From positions 1 to 36,317 of the forward strand of contig NZ_JAEVHL010000041.1 in assembly GCF_016803395.1 (NCBI RefSeq): a stretch of 36,317 nucleotides of DNA, written 5' to 3'. How positions within the stretch are numbered: position 1 is the stretch's first letter; each line of letters opens with the position of its first letter. Positions 8,841 through 17,669 of this stretch are shown in pieces. The position numbers and the translations under genes were made by a program. Under the pieces are notes generated by a model. It did not search any database. It saw only the letters and a program-made list of their open reading frames with translations, and was not told the origin of the DNA. Source of the stretch: Micromonospora tarensis (GTDB lineage: Bacteria; Actinomycetota; Actinomycetes; Mycobacteriales; Micromonosporaceae).

Positions 8841-9110
8841 ATGGAAATCGCTGGCTTCTTCAGCGCGATCATCATCGGCCTGATCATCGGCGTACTGGGC
8901 CGACTGATCCTGCCAGGTAAGCAGAACCTGTCGTTCCTGGTGACTCTCGCCGTGGGTGTGGTCGCCGCGATCGTCGGCACCCTCCTCGCCGGCGCCCTCG
9001 ACGTCGACGACACCAGTGGCGTCGACTGGATCGAGCTGGGCCTGCAGCTCGCCTTCGCGGTGGCCGGCGTCGCCATCCTCGACCGCACCTACGGCCGCCG
9101 CACGCACTGA
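8841..9110 (+). CDS. GlsB/YeaQ/YmgE family stress-response membrane protein
   Basis: This is an 89-aa protein with three hydrophobic helices: 'FFSAIIIGLIIGVLGRLILPG', 'FLVTLAVGVVAAIVGTLLAG' and 'IELGLQLAFAVAGVAILD'. The glycine-rich 'IIGLIIGVLGRLILPG' opening and the size fit the transglycosylase-associated (GlsB/YeaQ/YmgE) family, which is induced by general stress; molecular function is unknown. Two in-frame ATGs exist. GGGAGG at 8826-8831 touches the first (8832) and is nine bases from the second (8841), so the second is chosen. It lies 98 bases after the GH15 gene and could share its transcript. Confidence 0.85.
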   Translation: MEIAGFFSAIIIGLIIGVLGRLILPGKQNLSFLVTLAVGVVAAIVGTLLAGALDVDDTSGVDWIELGLQLAFAVAGVAILDRTYGRRTH

Positions 9111-9296
9111 CCACCACCGACGCGCGGGTCCGTCCGATCCCGGACCGGCCCGCGCACCCGGTCAGGACCCAGTGCGACGTTCGCGCAGCACGCAATGGTG
9201 CCGTGCCGACACTGGGAAGGTCTTGACGTCCCCGACGTGCGTCACGCATGGTCAGTCGACATCGACAGTCTCGAATGGCTCGACACGGGGGGACCG

Positions 9297-9851
9297 ATGA
9301 TGGCCTTCGTCAGCGCAGCCTCGGCGGCGGCTCTGCTGCTCCTGGCCACCGGCGGCGCATCCTACGGCCGGCCAGCGGCCGACCAGCCCTGCACCGGGCA
9401 GATCCACCCGAACCCGGGGTTCGAGCGCGGCACCACCGGCTGGACCGCCGGCCCCCGCATCGTCGTGTTCGGCGACGCGGTCCGGCCCGCGCACACCGGC
9501 CGCGCGTACGCCGCCTTCGCCGGGCTGGACGTGACGCGTAGCGACCTGCTGCGCACCACCGTGACCGTGCCGGCAAACTGCGACCTGACTGTCAGTTTCT
9601 GGGTCCGGACGACCACCACCGAGACCAGCCGCGGCGACTATCTGAACGTCGGGCTGGCGGTCACCGGGATACCCCCGAAGACGAGGTTCTCGCTGGCCTT
9701 CGACGGTGGGTCGCAGTGGCGGCAATACAGCATGTCGACCGGGACGGCGACCACCGAGCGCACCGCGACGATCAGCTTCCTGGCCAGCGAGACGGCCGGC
9801 AACGGTGCCACCGCCTTCGACGTCGACGACGTGACCTCCACGTTGAGCTGA
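9297..9851 (+). CDS. Secreted carbohydrate-binding-like protein (CBM4/9 fold)
   Basis: This 184-aa protein has a signal peptide (MMAFVSAASAAALLLLATGGA) and one beta-sandwich domain. The pattern 'NPGFERGTTGWTAG ... GRAYAAFAG ... LLRTTVTVPANCDLTVSFWVRT ... AFDVDDVT' is typical of CenC-type carbohydrate-binding modules: an N-terminal 'N-x-GFE-x-G-x-x-x-W', a Phe/Trp core strand and a final 'DVDDV'. No catalytic domain is attached, so it is a free binding module or a surface protein; the ligand is unknown. The ATG at 9297 is preceded by a GGGGGG run five bases away. An extended frame from 9195 lacks a signal sequence before it. It converges with the NTPase-TPR gene. Confidence 0.72.
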   Translation: MMAFVSAASAAALLLLATGGASYGRPAADQPCTGQIHPNPGFERGTTGWTAGPRIVVFGDAVRPAHTGRAYAAFAGLDVTRSDLLRTTVTVPANCDLTVSFWVRTTTTETSRGDYLNVGLAVTGIPPKTRFSLAFDGGSQWRQYSMSTGTATTERTATISFLASETAGNGATAFDVDDVTSTLS

Positions 9852-9908
9852 CCAGGGCGGGAGCGCCGAGACGGTCCTCGCCGCGGTGCGTCCGCGCGCG
9901 GCAGCGCG

Positions 9909-12409
9909 TCAGCTGTTGAACGACTGCGCGCCCAGTTCCCAGCGGCGCAGGTCGACCGGAGACTGCTTGGCCCGCATCGCCGCGATGTTCTCCCGCAGGC
10001 GGCGCAGGTGCACCGAGAACGCCTGCGGGTTCGCTCCACCCCACCGGTCGAAGACCTCCTCGGCCTCCGCGTTGTACTGGAACGCCTCGGTGCGGCGGCC
10101 CAGCTGCCAGAGGTACCCGCTGAGGTTCGCCAGCACGGCGGCCAGATCGAACTCGAAGGCCACCGCGCTGGCCCGGACGAGGTCCCGGAAGATCCCCACC
10201 GCCTCGTCGGCAGCCGCCACCGCGGCGTCCAGCTGCCCCAGCTCGGCGTGGCGCAGACCGACCGTGTTCAGGGTGAGTGCCAGCTCGGGCAGGTACACCG
10301 ACGGCTCGTCGGCGCTGAGGCGGCGCCAGATCCGCTCCGCGCGGCGGACGGTCGCCAGCGCCTCCGCGCCCCGGTCCAGGTTCGCCTCGATCACCGCCAG
10401 GTTGGTGAGCGCCCCGGCCAGGCCCTGCTCGGCCCGCGCCGACCGGCGACCACCGGTGAACAACTCGACCGCCCGGCGCCCCGCCACCTCGGCCTTCTCG
10501 TGCGACTCAAGGTGCAACAACCGGAGCGCGAGATTGTCCAGCGCCCCCGCGAGCGCCCACCGGAACGACTCGACCTCGTCGCCCGGCCCCTCGGCCAGTG
10601 GGGTGAGCAGCTCCACCGCCCGTTCCGCACTGGCCAACGCCGCGCGGTGCCGGTTCACCGCGGCCAGTCGGTGCGCCCGCACGTGCAGGGCCAGGGCGAG
10701 CAGCGCGGACGTCTCCGCCGAGGCGGTGGCGGCCAGCGCGGCCTCGCCGGCCGCGACGGCCCTGTCAATCTGCTCCAGCGCCGCCGTGCGGTCCCCGGCA
10801 TTGGCCAGCCGGCGCCCGTACGCGATGTGCAACCGGGCCCGTTCGGCCGGCTCCGGATCCTGGGCGAGGCGGTCCGCGGCGAGGCGGGCCACCACCTCGC
10901 GCGCCACGCTGTCGAAGTCGACGTGACGCCGGGGCGGCAGGAAGGGCTCGATCCGGGCCAGCAGCCCGACGTCCAGATCAGGCAGGTCGATGATCTTCGC
11001 GAGCACCGCCCCGCCGGCGGCGGTGGCGAGCGCCGGGTCGGCACGCAGGGCCGGCAGGAGCACCGAGGCGGCCACGTGCCGCCAGCCAGCCGCCACCTCG
11101 ACGAGCACCGTGAGCGCGGCGGCCCGGACCCGCGCCGCCTGCTCGACGGCATGCCCGAACCGCGCAGCAACTCGCGGACCACCCCGACCGCCCACGGCTT
11201 CGCAGCGTACGACGACCAGCCGTGACCGGGGAGCGCCAACGCCAGGTACGCCTCGCCGAGGCGGTCGGGCTGCAACGGCTCCAACACCCACCCGGCGTTG
11301 CGGGGCGGATAGCAGGTCGAGTGGTCGGCCAGGAGTTGGGCTACCCGGCCCGGGTCGCTGCCCACACCGGCGCAGCCGATGACCGCCTGCCCCACGTAGT
11401 ACGGGACGGGACCGGCCAGCATCGCGACGAGAACCGCGCGATCGAGCTGCTCGGCAGGGCTGGCGACGGCGTCGCCGGCCAGCAGCTGCCGCCAGTGCCC
11501 GATTTCCCGGTCGAGCAGGTAGCCGTACATGTCCACCAGGGTGGACGGTGCCCGTAGGGTCCGGTCGTGGCTGACCGCCACCGCGACCAGCGCAGCCAGT
11601 TGGAGACTCAGTGCCGATCCGTACGCGGGGTCGGCCAGATCCGGCGCGCGCACCGCGTCGATCCGGGACTGTGAGACGAGCGCGGCGAAACGGGCGGCGG
11701 CGGTGCGGAAGAGGCGTTCCCTGGATTCCAGGTCGGGTGCCAGCGGAGCCAGCTCGAACTCACCGACCGCCGCTCCCAGGGTGGCGCGCAGCCAGTGCCG
11801 CAACGCCTGCCACCAGTACCCCCCGGCGCGGGCCAGCACCAGCACCCGGACCGGGCCCGCACGATGCAGTCGAGGGTCGGTGAACAGGGCTAGCAGGTCA
11901 CCGGCGGGCCACCAGTCGCCATGGTCGACGAGCACCAGGAGCCCGGCGGTGGCCCGGCGCCGATCGGCGGTGACGACGCGATCCGGCTCACCTGGATCAC
12001 GGTGTGCCCGCAGCACCTCCCAGCCGGCCTGCCGGGCCGCGTCCGCGAACTGGTCGGCGAGGCGCGTCTTGCCCTGGCCACCGGGCGCATGGATCAACTG
12101 CACCGCGCGGTCCGGCCGGTCGGGGCCGGGGGTCAACCACCGCCACAGCGACCGCTGCTCCTCGTCGCGGCCGAGGAATCGGACCACCCGGTGTCGCGCG
12201 TCGAGCAGCTCGGCGAGGCGCAGCGTCTCCGCCGGACGGGGCGTCCCGCCGGTCACCGCCCGCAGTCGATAGCGCGGCAGCCCGACCGTGACGTCGCCGG
12301 CGACGAGCCCGGAGATGGCGATGCTGCCCGGGGCGTCGGCCCAGGCGTCGCCGGTTTCGGTGAGGGAGTACCCGGCCGAGGTCGGCAGGTCGGAGTGATC
12401 GCGGCTCAT
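9909..12409 (-). CDS. STAND-type NTPase with TPR-like repeats, module 1 (frameshifted)
   Basis: Two overlapping frames make one protein of 833 aa if one base is restored in the GGG at 11154-11156 (plus-strand CCC); the join then reads ELLRGSGHAVEQAARV. The N-terminus is low-complexity with motif AISGLVAGDV at residues 31-40. The P-loop is 'GGQGKT' (110-115) and the Walker B strand 'GLLVLVDH' ends at D162. A long alpha-helical middle contains 'LQPDRLGEAYLALALPGH', familiar from actinomycete NTPases of this type. The C-terminal third has Ala-rich TPR-like helical pairs ('LNTVGLRHAELGQLDAAVAAADEAV'). No effector domain is fused. The ATG overlaps the stop of the small membrane protein upstream (ATGA), so the two are made together. 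A nucleotide-driven, oligomerising sensor role is inferred from the STAND/NLR family. Compare module 2 at 30.9-33.4 kb. Confidence 0.75.
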
Positions 12410-12759
12410 CGGACGCGGCGAACGATTCCGCTGATCGCCTGGGCACCGTCTTCGGCCGTGACGGCCCCGGTGTCGGAGACCTCCATCGGCGTGCCGTCGC
12501 CGGCCGGGGCGTCGATCCCCGAGTTGGCGTAACCGCTCCCCCGCGCCCGGGCCGACCCGGTGCCGCGGGCCCGGACTCCGGACCGGGTCGCCGGCAGAGC
12601 GGCCCAGAGCGCCACCCCGACACCGGCGAGGCCCGCCAACGCGGACACCGCGGTCGCGACCCGGTCGGCCGAGTCCCAGCGCAGCACGACAAAGGTGGTC
12701 GCCAGCACGGCGACCAGCAGACCGGTGATCAACAACACCAGGTGACGACGGGGTCTCAT
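12406..12759 (-). CDS. Small two-helix membrane protein, partner of module 1 NTPase
   Basis: This 117-aa protein has two membrane helices (about 6-26 and 39-55) joined by a short loop 'DSADRVATAV', then a hydrophilic Gly/Ala/Arg tail of about 60 residues. The positive N-terminus (MRPRR) predicts both ends in the cytoplasm. The tail holds two similar motifs, 'YANSGID' (about 77-83) and 'AISGIV' (108-113), the second just before the basic end RRVR. The same plan, including the loop (DKADKIASSI) and both tail motifs, recurs in the gene at 33030-33407. Its stop overlaps the NTPase start by four bases. The terminal AISGIV nearly repeats AISGLV near the N-terminus of that NTPase. No known domain is recognised; a membrane partner or effector of the NTPase is inferred. 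Confidence 0.75.
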   Translation of the reverse strand: MRPRRHLVLLITGLLVAVLATTFVVLRWDSADRVATAVSALAGLAGVGVALWAALPATRSGVRARGTGSARARGSGYANSGIDAPAGDGTPMEVSDTGAVTAEDGAQAISGIVRRVR

Positions 12760-12929
12760 AGGGTCATCGTGACGTGCCCGTCAAGTCACCGCCACGGGAG
12801 CTGCCGTTCTTCGCCGTCGATCTGGCACCTGGGCACCGGACGGCAGGCGTCGAAGACCACCCCGACCACGGGACATTTGTCACCGCCGACCGCGGATGGA
12901 CGGCTCTGCCCGCGTCAGCCCCGCCTTCC

Positions 12930-12935
12930 TAGCGT
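12930..12935 (+). promoter_or_regulatory. -10 element for leaderless ABC-operon transcript
   Basis: TAGCGT lies seven bases before the ATG at 12943, with no Shine-Dalgarno sequence before that ATG. The spacing matches the leaderless pattern seen at other genes in the window. Confidence 0.4.
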
Positions 12936-12942
12936 GAACGGC

Positions 12943-13707
12943 ATGAAAGGCATCGCGGCACAACTCTGCGGAATCACCCGGCGCTTCGGCTCGACTCGCG
13001 CCGTCGACGATCTCGACCTCACGATCGAGGCTGGCACCATCGTCGCCCTGCTCGGTCCGAACGGTGCCGGCAAGACCACCACCATCTCGATCATGCTGGG
13101 CCTCGCCCGAGCCGACGCGGGCACGGTGACCGTGTTCGGCGAGTCGGCCGCCGACGCCGTCCGCGCCGGCCGGGTGGCCGCGATGCTCCAAGACGGCGGG
13201 TTCGTGCCCGGCAGCACCGTCCGCGACATGATCGAACTGGCAGGTGCCCTGTACCCGCGCCCGATCGACACCGACCGGGCTCTCTCGACAGCCGGGGTGA
13301 GGGACCTCGCGAACCGGCGCGTCGACCGGCTCTCCGCCGGTGAGGCACAGGGCGTCCGGGTGGCGTTCGCGCTCGCCGGCGACCCGGATCTGCTCGTGCT
13401 CGACGAGCCCACCACGGCCATGGACGTCGCCGCCCGCCAGCAGTTCTGGACCGCCATCCGCGGCAACGCGGATGACCACCACACCGTGCTGTTCAGCACC
13501 CACCAGCTGCACGAGGCCGACACCGCCGCCGACCGGATCGTGGTGCTCGCCGCCGGCCGCATCGTCGCCGACGGTCCGCCCGCGCAGATCCGGGCGGCGG
13601 CCGGGGTCGACCCGTCGGCCACGTTGGACGCCGCGTTTCTCGCTCTCACCACCGACGTGCCGGCCGTTGACGGGCCGTCGACCACCACCCAGGAGACGGC
13701 GAAGTGA
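12943..13707 (+). CDS. ABC transporter ATP-binding protein
   Basis: This 254-aa ATPase has Walker A 'GPNGAGKTTT' (38-47), an ABC signature with the variant 'LSAGEAQGVRVAFAL', Walker B 'LLVLDEPTTAMD' and the H-loop 'FSTHQLHEAD'. The family drives export of drugs, lipids or peptides together with an ABC-2 permease. The ATG at 12943 is favoured by a -10 element seven bases upstream; a GTG three codons earlier is possible. Its stop overlaps the permease start (GTGA), and a histidine kinase and response regulator follow, so the four genes form an exporter plus two-component unit. The cargo is unknown. Confidence 0.92.
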   Translation: MKGIAAQLCGITRRFGSTRAVDDLDLTIEAGTIVALLGPNGAGKTTTISIMLGLARADAGTVTVFGESAADAVRAGRVAAMLQDGGFVPGSTVRDMIELAGALYPRPIDTDRALSTAGVRDLANRRVDRLSAGEAQGVRVAFALAGDPDLLVLDEPTTAMDVAARQQFWTAIRGNADDHHTVLFSTHQLHEADTAADRIVVLAAGRIVADGPPAQIRAAAGVDPSATLDAAFLALTTDVPAVDGPSTTTQETAK

Positions 13708-14433
13708 TGCGGGCCTACCTGCGATTCGAACGACGACGGCTGGTGCGGGATCCCCGGCTGATGTTCTTCTCGGTCATCGGTCCCGTCGTCACGTACCTGA
13801 TCTTCTCGGGTTGGTCCGCCGACGACCGCCTCGAAGGCGTCGCCGCGCCGCTCGCGGTCATGATCGGCCTGGCCGGGTACGGTGCCGTGGCTGGCGTGCT
13901 CATGGTCGGATCAGCGGTCTCCCAGGAGCGCGCCGCCGGCTGGCTGCACCAGCTACGTGTCACCCCACTGCCGCCCGGGCAGGTCGTCGCCGTGAAAGCC
14001 CTACTCGGTTCGATCACCGCGATCCCACCGGTCGTCGCGGTCGGCACCGCCGCGTCGATCCAGCGCCACGTCGAGCTCAGCGCCGGCAGATGGATCGCGG
14101 TGCTGCTGCTGATGTGGGCCGCACGGTGCCGTTCGCCCTACTCGGGCTCGCCATCGGGTACGGCCTGTCCCCGCAGATCGCCGTGCCGGTCAATTTCCTG
14201 ATCTTCCTGGCCCTGTCGGTGCTCGGCGGTCTGCTCGCGCCCGCCAGCTACTTCCCCGAAGCCCTGCGGCACCTGGCTCACCTGCTGCCGACGTACCGGT
14301 ACGCCGAGCTCGGCTGGCGCGCCGCCGCAGGCCACCCGCCCACCCCGCCGGGCTGGCCGTCCTCGCGGCATGGACCCTGCTGTTCGCCGGGGCCGCGGCC
14401 TGGGCCTACCGGCGCTCCGCCGCACGCCGCTGA
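13704..14433 (+). CDS. ABC-2 type permease (two apparent frameshifts)
   Basis: The protein is spread over three frames. Restoring one G in each of two GGG runs (14116-14118 and 14350-14352) gives one reading frame of 243 aa, ending 'WAYRRSAARR' at the TGA at 14431-14433. That is the usual length for small ABC-2 permeases with six membrane helices. Recognisable parts are 'LRFERRRLVRDPRLMFFSVIGPVVTYLIFSG' in two stretches, 'AAGWLHQLRVTPLPPGQVV' (the coupling region) and 'PFALLGLAIGYGLSP' through 'LLAPASYFPEALRHLAHLLP'. The GTG start overlaps the ATPase stop, with GGAG eight bases upstream. All pieces are well conserved, so sequencing error is more likely than decay. It would form the membrane channel for the ATPase before it. 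Confidence 0.8.
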
Positions 14434-14440
14434 CGGCCGC

Positions 14441-14446
14441 TACGGT
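14441..14446 (+). promoter_or_regulatory. -10 element for leaderless histidine-kinase transcript
   Basis: TACGGT lies seven bases before the ATG at 14454, just after the permease stop. It would let the two-component genes be transcribed apart from the ABC genes. Confidence 0.35.
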
Positions 14447-14453
14447 GACGATC

Positions 14454-15593
14454 ATGTCCGACCCCACGACCGACCGCGGTAGCCGTGGCCGCGCATTCGG
14501 GCTCGTGGCCGCCCACACCGCGTGGCTGTGGCTGCTGTTGCCGGCCGCAGCGGCGATCGCGGACGGCCAGGTGCGCCCGGCGCCGCTCGCCGCCACCGGG
14601 TTGACCGTCTTCGTGCTGCTCTACCTCGCGCTGGTGGCCGTACCCGTCGCGGACCTGCCTGTTCGGCCGGCGCTACGCCACGCCGGGCTGGCGCTGCTCG
14701 CTCTGCTCGGCATCGGCCTCGCCGCCGCCTACGCCGGGACGTCCGACGGTTGGCTGACCCTGCTGCTCTACGTCTGCTCCGCCGGCGCGGTGGGCCTCAC
14801 CCGAGCGGCCCGGGCGTTCGCCTGGGTCGGCGGCAGTGTGGCCGCCGTCCTGCTGATCGGCGTCACCCACCAGCTACCCGCCGCCGACACCACCCTCACC
14901 GCCCTGATCACCGGCCTCGCCGGCGCCTCGACCATCGCGTTCGTGCACGTCGTCAGGCTGGTTGAGGAACTCCGTCGCACCCAGCGCGAACTCGCCGCGA
15001 CGGTGGTGGAACGCGAACGGCTCCGCTTCGCCCAGGACCTGCACGACCTGCTCGGCCACACGCTGTCACTGATCGTGGTGAAAGCCGAGGTCGTACGCCG
15101 GCTCACGCCGACGGACCCGGAGCGCGCCGCCGTCGAAGCCGCCGACATCGAACGCGTCGGCCGCACCGCCCTCAGCGAGGTCCGCGAAGCCGTCACCGGC
15201 TACCGAGGTCAGCACTTCAGCGACGAGCTGACCAATGCCCGCAGGGTCCTGGCCGACGTCGGCATCGACGTCACGGTGACCGAGACCGGACACCCCCTCA
15301 GCGCGGTGGCCGACGACGCGTTCCGCTGGGTGCTCCGCGAAGCGGTGACCAACGTCCTGCGCCACAGCCAGGCCACCCGCTGCGACATCACGGTCAGCAC
15401 GGACCTGAGTGGATCGACACTGACCATCAGCGACAACGGCGTGGGCGGCGACCCCCGACCGGGCACCGGCCTGCGCGGCCTGGTCGAACGACTGGAACTG
15501 ACCCGCGGCACCCTGCACATCCGCGCGGCACCCGACGGCGGCCTCCGGCTCACCGCCCGGGTACCCGCCGCCCGGCTGACGGCGGTGACCTGA
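14454..15593 (+). CDS. Sensor histidine kinase, DesK/NarX type (HisKA_3)
   Basis: This 379-aa membrane kinase has five or six hydrophobic helices in the first 165 residues with almost no extracytoplasmic domain, then a coiled linker ('RTQRELAATVVERERLRFAQ'), the HisKA_3 dimerisation region with phospho-acceptor H197 in 'DLHDLLGH', and an HATPase_c domain with the N-box 'REAVTNVLRH' and G-box 'SDNGVGGD ... GTGLRGLVER'. Kinases of this kind sense membrane state or membrane-acting compounds and phosphorylate LuxR-type regulators. The stop shares a base with the next start (TGATG), so the kinase and regulator are made together. Placed after an ABC exporter, it probably controls that exporter. Confidence 0.93.
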   Translation: MSDPTTDRGSRGRAFGLVAAHTAWLWLLLPAAAAIADGQVRPAPLAATGLTVFVLLYLALVAVPVADLPVRPALRHAGLALLALLGIGLAAAYAGTSDGWLTLLLYVCSAGAVGLTRAARAFAWVGGSVAAVLLIGVTHQLPAADTTLTALITGLAGASTIAFVHVVRLVEELRRTQRELAATVVERERLRFAQDLHDLLGHTLSLIVVKAEVVRRLTPTDPERAAVEAADIERVGRTALSEVREAVTGYRGQHFSDELTNARRVLADVGIDVTVTETGHPLSAVADDAFRWVLREAVTNVLRHSQATRCDITVSTDLSGSTLTISDNGVGGDPRPGTGLRGLVERLELTRGTLHIRAAPDGGLRLTARVPAARLTAVT

Positions 15594-16198
15594 TGATCCG
15601 GCTGCTGATCGCCGAGGACCAGGCCATGATGCGCGGCGCGTTGGCCCTGTTGCTCAACCTCGAACCCGACATCGACGTGGTCGCCGAAGCCGGCACCACC
15701 ACCGAAGCCCTCGACGCCGCCCGGCGCGTACGCCCCGACGTGGCCCTGCTCGACATCGAGATGCCGGACGGCAGCGGCCTCGACACCGCGGCGACGCTGC
15801 GCGACGAACTGCCCGACTGCCGGGTGCTGATCGTCACCACCTTCGGCCGACCCGGCTACCTACGCCGGGCCATGGAGGCCGGTGCCACCGGTTTCCTGGT
15901 CAAGGACGCTCCGGTCGATCAGTTGGCCGCGGTGATCCGTCGAGTTCTGGCCGGCGAACGGGTCATCGACCCGGCGCTGGCGGCGGCAGCCCTCTCCACC
16001 GGCCCGAACCCCCTCAGCGACCGCGAGCGTGACGTCCTGCGCGTTGCGGTGGACGGTGCCACGGTCGCGGACATCGCCTCCCGCCTGCACCTTTCCGAGA
16101 GCACGATCCGCAACTACCTCTCCGCCGCGATCGGCAAGACCCACACCCGCAACCGCATCGAGGCGGCACACCGTGCCAGATCGAACGGCTGGATCTGA
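15593..16198 (+). CDS. LuxR/NarL-family response regulator
   Basis: This 201-aa regulator has a receiver domain (1-120) with acidic pair E8-D9, phospho-acceptor D54 in 'VALLDIEMPDG', T/S switch residue in 'VLIVTTFG' and K in 'FLVKDAP'. A LuxR-type HTH follows (about 138-199: 'LSDRERDVLRVAVDGATVADIA' in pieces, then 'LHLSESTIRNYLSAAIGK'). Its start overlaps the kinase stop by one base, marking them as a cognate pair. The ABC exporter genes upstream are the most likely target. The end converges with the PlsC gene, with about 90 bases between. Confidence 0.94.
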   Translation: MIRLLIAEDQAMMRGALALLLNLEPDIDVVAEAGTTTEALDAARRVRPDVALLDIEMPDGSGLDTAATLRDELPDCRVLIVTTFGRPGYLRRAMEAGATGFLVKDAPVDQLAAVIRRVLAGERVIDPALAAAALSTGPNPLSDRERDVLRVAVDGATVADIASRLHLSESTIRNYLSAAIGKTHTRNRIEAAHRARSNGWI

Positions 16199-16291
16199 AC
16201 TCCGGTTCGGACAATCCCCGGCCGGTGGCGGATGTCAGCACATGATCTTGGCCGGGCTGGGTGTCGACGCCGATGCCCCGGAGGGCTGCGG

Positions 16292-16948
16292 TCAGGTCCG
16301 GGCGTAGCGCCCCACGTACTCCTGAAGGGTCAGGGACTGGATGGTGGCCATCAGGGTGTCGGTGAGCCGGCGGATGTCCGCCGGCGCCTCGATGTGCACG
16401 GGCATCGCCGGTCCGAAGGTGATGCTGATCGGGTGCCGCCGGGGAAGGCGCGCGCCGGGTGGACGTACCCGGTCGGTGCCGCGGATGCCGACCGGGATGA
16501 TCGGAACGCCGGCCTGGTGGGCGAGGCGGACCGTGCCGGTGCGACCACGGTAGAGGCGACCGTCGGGGGAACGCGTGCCCTCGGGGAAGATGGCTACCAG
16601 GCCGCCGGAGCGGAGCACCGGGACGGCGGCGTCGAACGCCGAGAGGGCCGCCCGGCCGCCGCCCCGCTCGACCGGGATGGCGCCCAACCCGCTGACGACC
16701 CGCCGGGTGAGGTGGCCGAGCGGCCCTGGGGAGCGGAAGTATTCGGCCTTGGCCCAGAAGGCGATGTGCCGGGGGGTGAGGATGCCGAGGAACAACTGGT
16801 CGGCGATGGACAGGTGGTTGGCGGCCAGGATCGCGCCTCCGGTCTCGGGAAGGTGACCGAGGCCGGCGACGGTGGGACGCCAGGAGTGGCGGAGGTATCG
16901 GCCGATGCTGTGCTGGGCCAGGGCGTACAGGGGCGGGGTGCTGGTCAT
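16292..16948 (-). CDS. 1-acyl-glycerol-3-phosphate acyltransferase family protein
   Basis: This 218-aa PlsC-family protein has the catalytic NHX4D motif 'NHLSIAD' and the phosphate-binding 'FPEGTRS', with 'VPIIPVGIRGTDRV' following. The family transfers an acyl group to lysophosphatidic acid or to related acceptors at the membrane face. The ATG overlaps the stop of the TetR gene upstream (ATGA), so the two are co-translated. With a FabH-like ketosynthase divergent from the TetR gene, the group looks like a small regulated lipid-synthesis locus. The acceptor could be glycerolipid or another alcohol; that is not decided by the sequence. Confidence 0.9.
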   Translation of the reverse strand: MTSTPPLYALAQHSIGRYLRHSWRPTVAGLGHLPETGGAILAANHLSIADQLFLGILTPRHIAFWAKAEYFRSPGPLGHLTRRVVSGLGAIPVERGGGRAALSAFDAAVPVLRSGGLVAIFPEGTRSPDGRLYRGRTGTVRLAHQAGVPIIPVGIRGTDRVRPPGARLPRRHPISITFGPAMPVHIEAPADIRRLTDTLMATIQSLTLQEYVGRYART

Positions 16949-17523
16949 GCGGCCGGTCCGAGGTGGGCGGTGAGGGTGGCGTCGAGCAGCGCGCCCGGAT
17001 CGGTGGCGCCGGTCGCGAGGGTGAGGCTGCCCCAGTTCCACAGTTGGACGAGGCCGTGCAGGTTGGCCCAGAGTGCTCCGGCGACGACCTGGGCTGGCGG
17101 CTCGGGCTCGGGCCGGGCCTGCGCGACCAGGTCGGTGAGGAGCCGGAACAGTGGCAGGCTGGTGTCGCGCAGTCTCAGGTGGCCGCTCTCCAGCAGGTCG
17201 TGGCGGAACATCAGCTCGTATCGGCCGCGGCGGGTGGCGGCGAAGTCGAGGTAGACCCGGGCGAGCGCGGCGAGCCGGTCGCGTGGGTCGCCGGCCACCC
17301 CGGCCAGGGTGGAGTTCACCCGGGTGGCGAGGTCGGTGAATCCCTCGCGGGCGATCGCCGACAGCAACTCCAGATGGGTGGGAAAGTAGCGGCGGGGCGC
17401 GCCGTGCGAGACGCCGGCGTGTCGGGCGATCTCTCGCAGCGACACCCCGGACGGGCCCTCGGTGTCGAGTAGTTCGCCGCCGACCCGGATGAGGCGTTCG
17501 CGGAGACCCTCCTCAGCTTGCAT
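16945..17523 (-). CDS. TetR-family transcriptional regulator
   Basis: This 192-aa regulator has an N-terminal TetR HTH (about 10-56: 'LIRVGGELLDTEGPSGVSLR', then 'IARHAGVSHGAPRRYFPTHLELL') and an all-helical ligand domain containing 'LWANLHGLVQLWNWG', typical of the TetR_C_13/33-like groups. The repeated dyad GTAGACNNNGTCTAC occurs three times in the gap to the divergent ketosynthase gene, one copy overlapping this gene's own start codon. It therefore probably represses both itself with plsC and the ketosynthase. A fatty-acyl ligand is a reasonable guess given the neighbours. No Shine-Dalgarno sequence is visible. Confidence 0.93.
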   Translation of the reverse strand: MQAEEGLRERLIRVGGELLDTEGPSGVSLREIARHAGVSHGAPRRYFPTHLELLSAIAREGFTDLATRVNSTLAGVAGDPRDRLAALARVYLDFAATRRGRYELMFRHDLLESGHLRLRDTSLPLFRLLTDLVAQARPEPEPPAQVVAGALWANLHGLVQLWNWGSLTLATGATDPGALLDATLTAHLGPAA

Positions 17524-17536
17524 AGACGGTGTCTAC
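17522..17536. promoter_or_regulatory. TetR operator site 1
   Basis: ATAGACGGTGTCTAC matches the dyad GTAGACNNNGTCTAC at 14 of 15 positions, counting the spacer as free. It overlaps the TetR start codon, so binding would block its transcription. Confidence 0.6.
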
Positions 17537-17542
17537 CAGAGC

Positions 17543-17563
17543 TGAGTAGACGTCGTCTACTCA
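17543..17563. promoter_or_regulatory. TetR operator site 2
   Basis: A 21-bp perfect dyad with 10-base arms (TGAGTAGACG and its complement) around one central base. The core GTAGACGTCGTCTAC fits the shared 15-bp consensus. Its centre is 24 bp from that of site 1, about two helical turns and a bit. Confidence 0.75.
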
Positions 17564-17621
17564 ACCGCTCCGCCGAATTGGCGGACCCGAGGGAACCATG
17601 GACACGGCCTACACGACGGTG

Positions 17622-17636
17622 GTAGACAACGTCTAC
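17622..17636. promoter_or_regulatory. TetR operator site 3
   Basis: GTAGACAACGTCTAC is a perfect copy of the dyad, flanked by G and C that extend the arms to seven bases. It lies 34 bases before the ketosynthase start chosen here, where it would control that gene. Confidence 0.7.
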
Positions 17637-17669
17637 CTACTGATCTTGGCCTGGCTGAGGGAGGCGCTG

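Noticed and set aside
11150..11170. Programmed -1 frameshifting in the module 1 NTPase
   Set aside because: There is no slippery heptamer or clear downstream structure at the junction, and the same kind of shift recurs in unrelated genes at G-runs, so a sequence error explains it better.
16217..16256. CCCGGCC/GGCCGGG between response regulator and plsC as a terminator
   Set aside because: Seven-base GC arms with a 26-base loop are expected often by chance at this GC level.
17598..17669. Longer start of the FabH-like protein at 17598
   Set aside because: The added residues are encoded by the operator region, lack a ribosome-binding site and are not part of the family; GTG 17670 has a good GGAGG.
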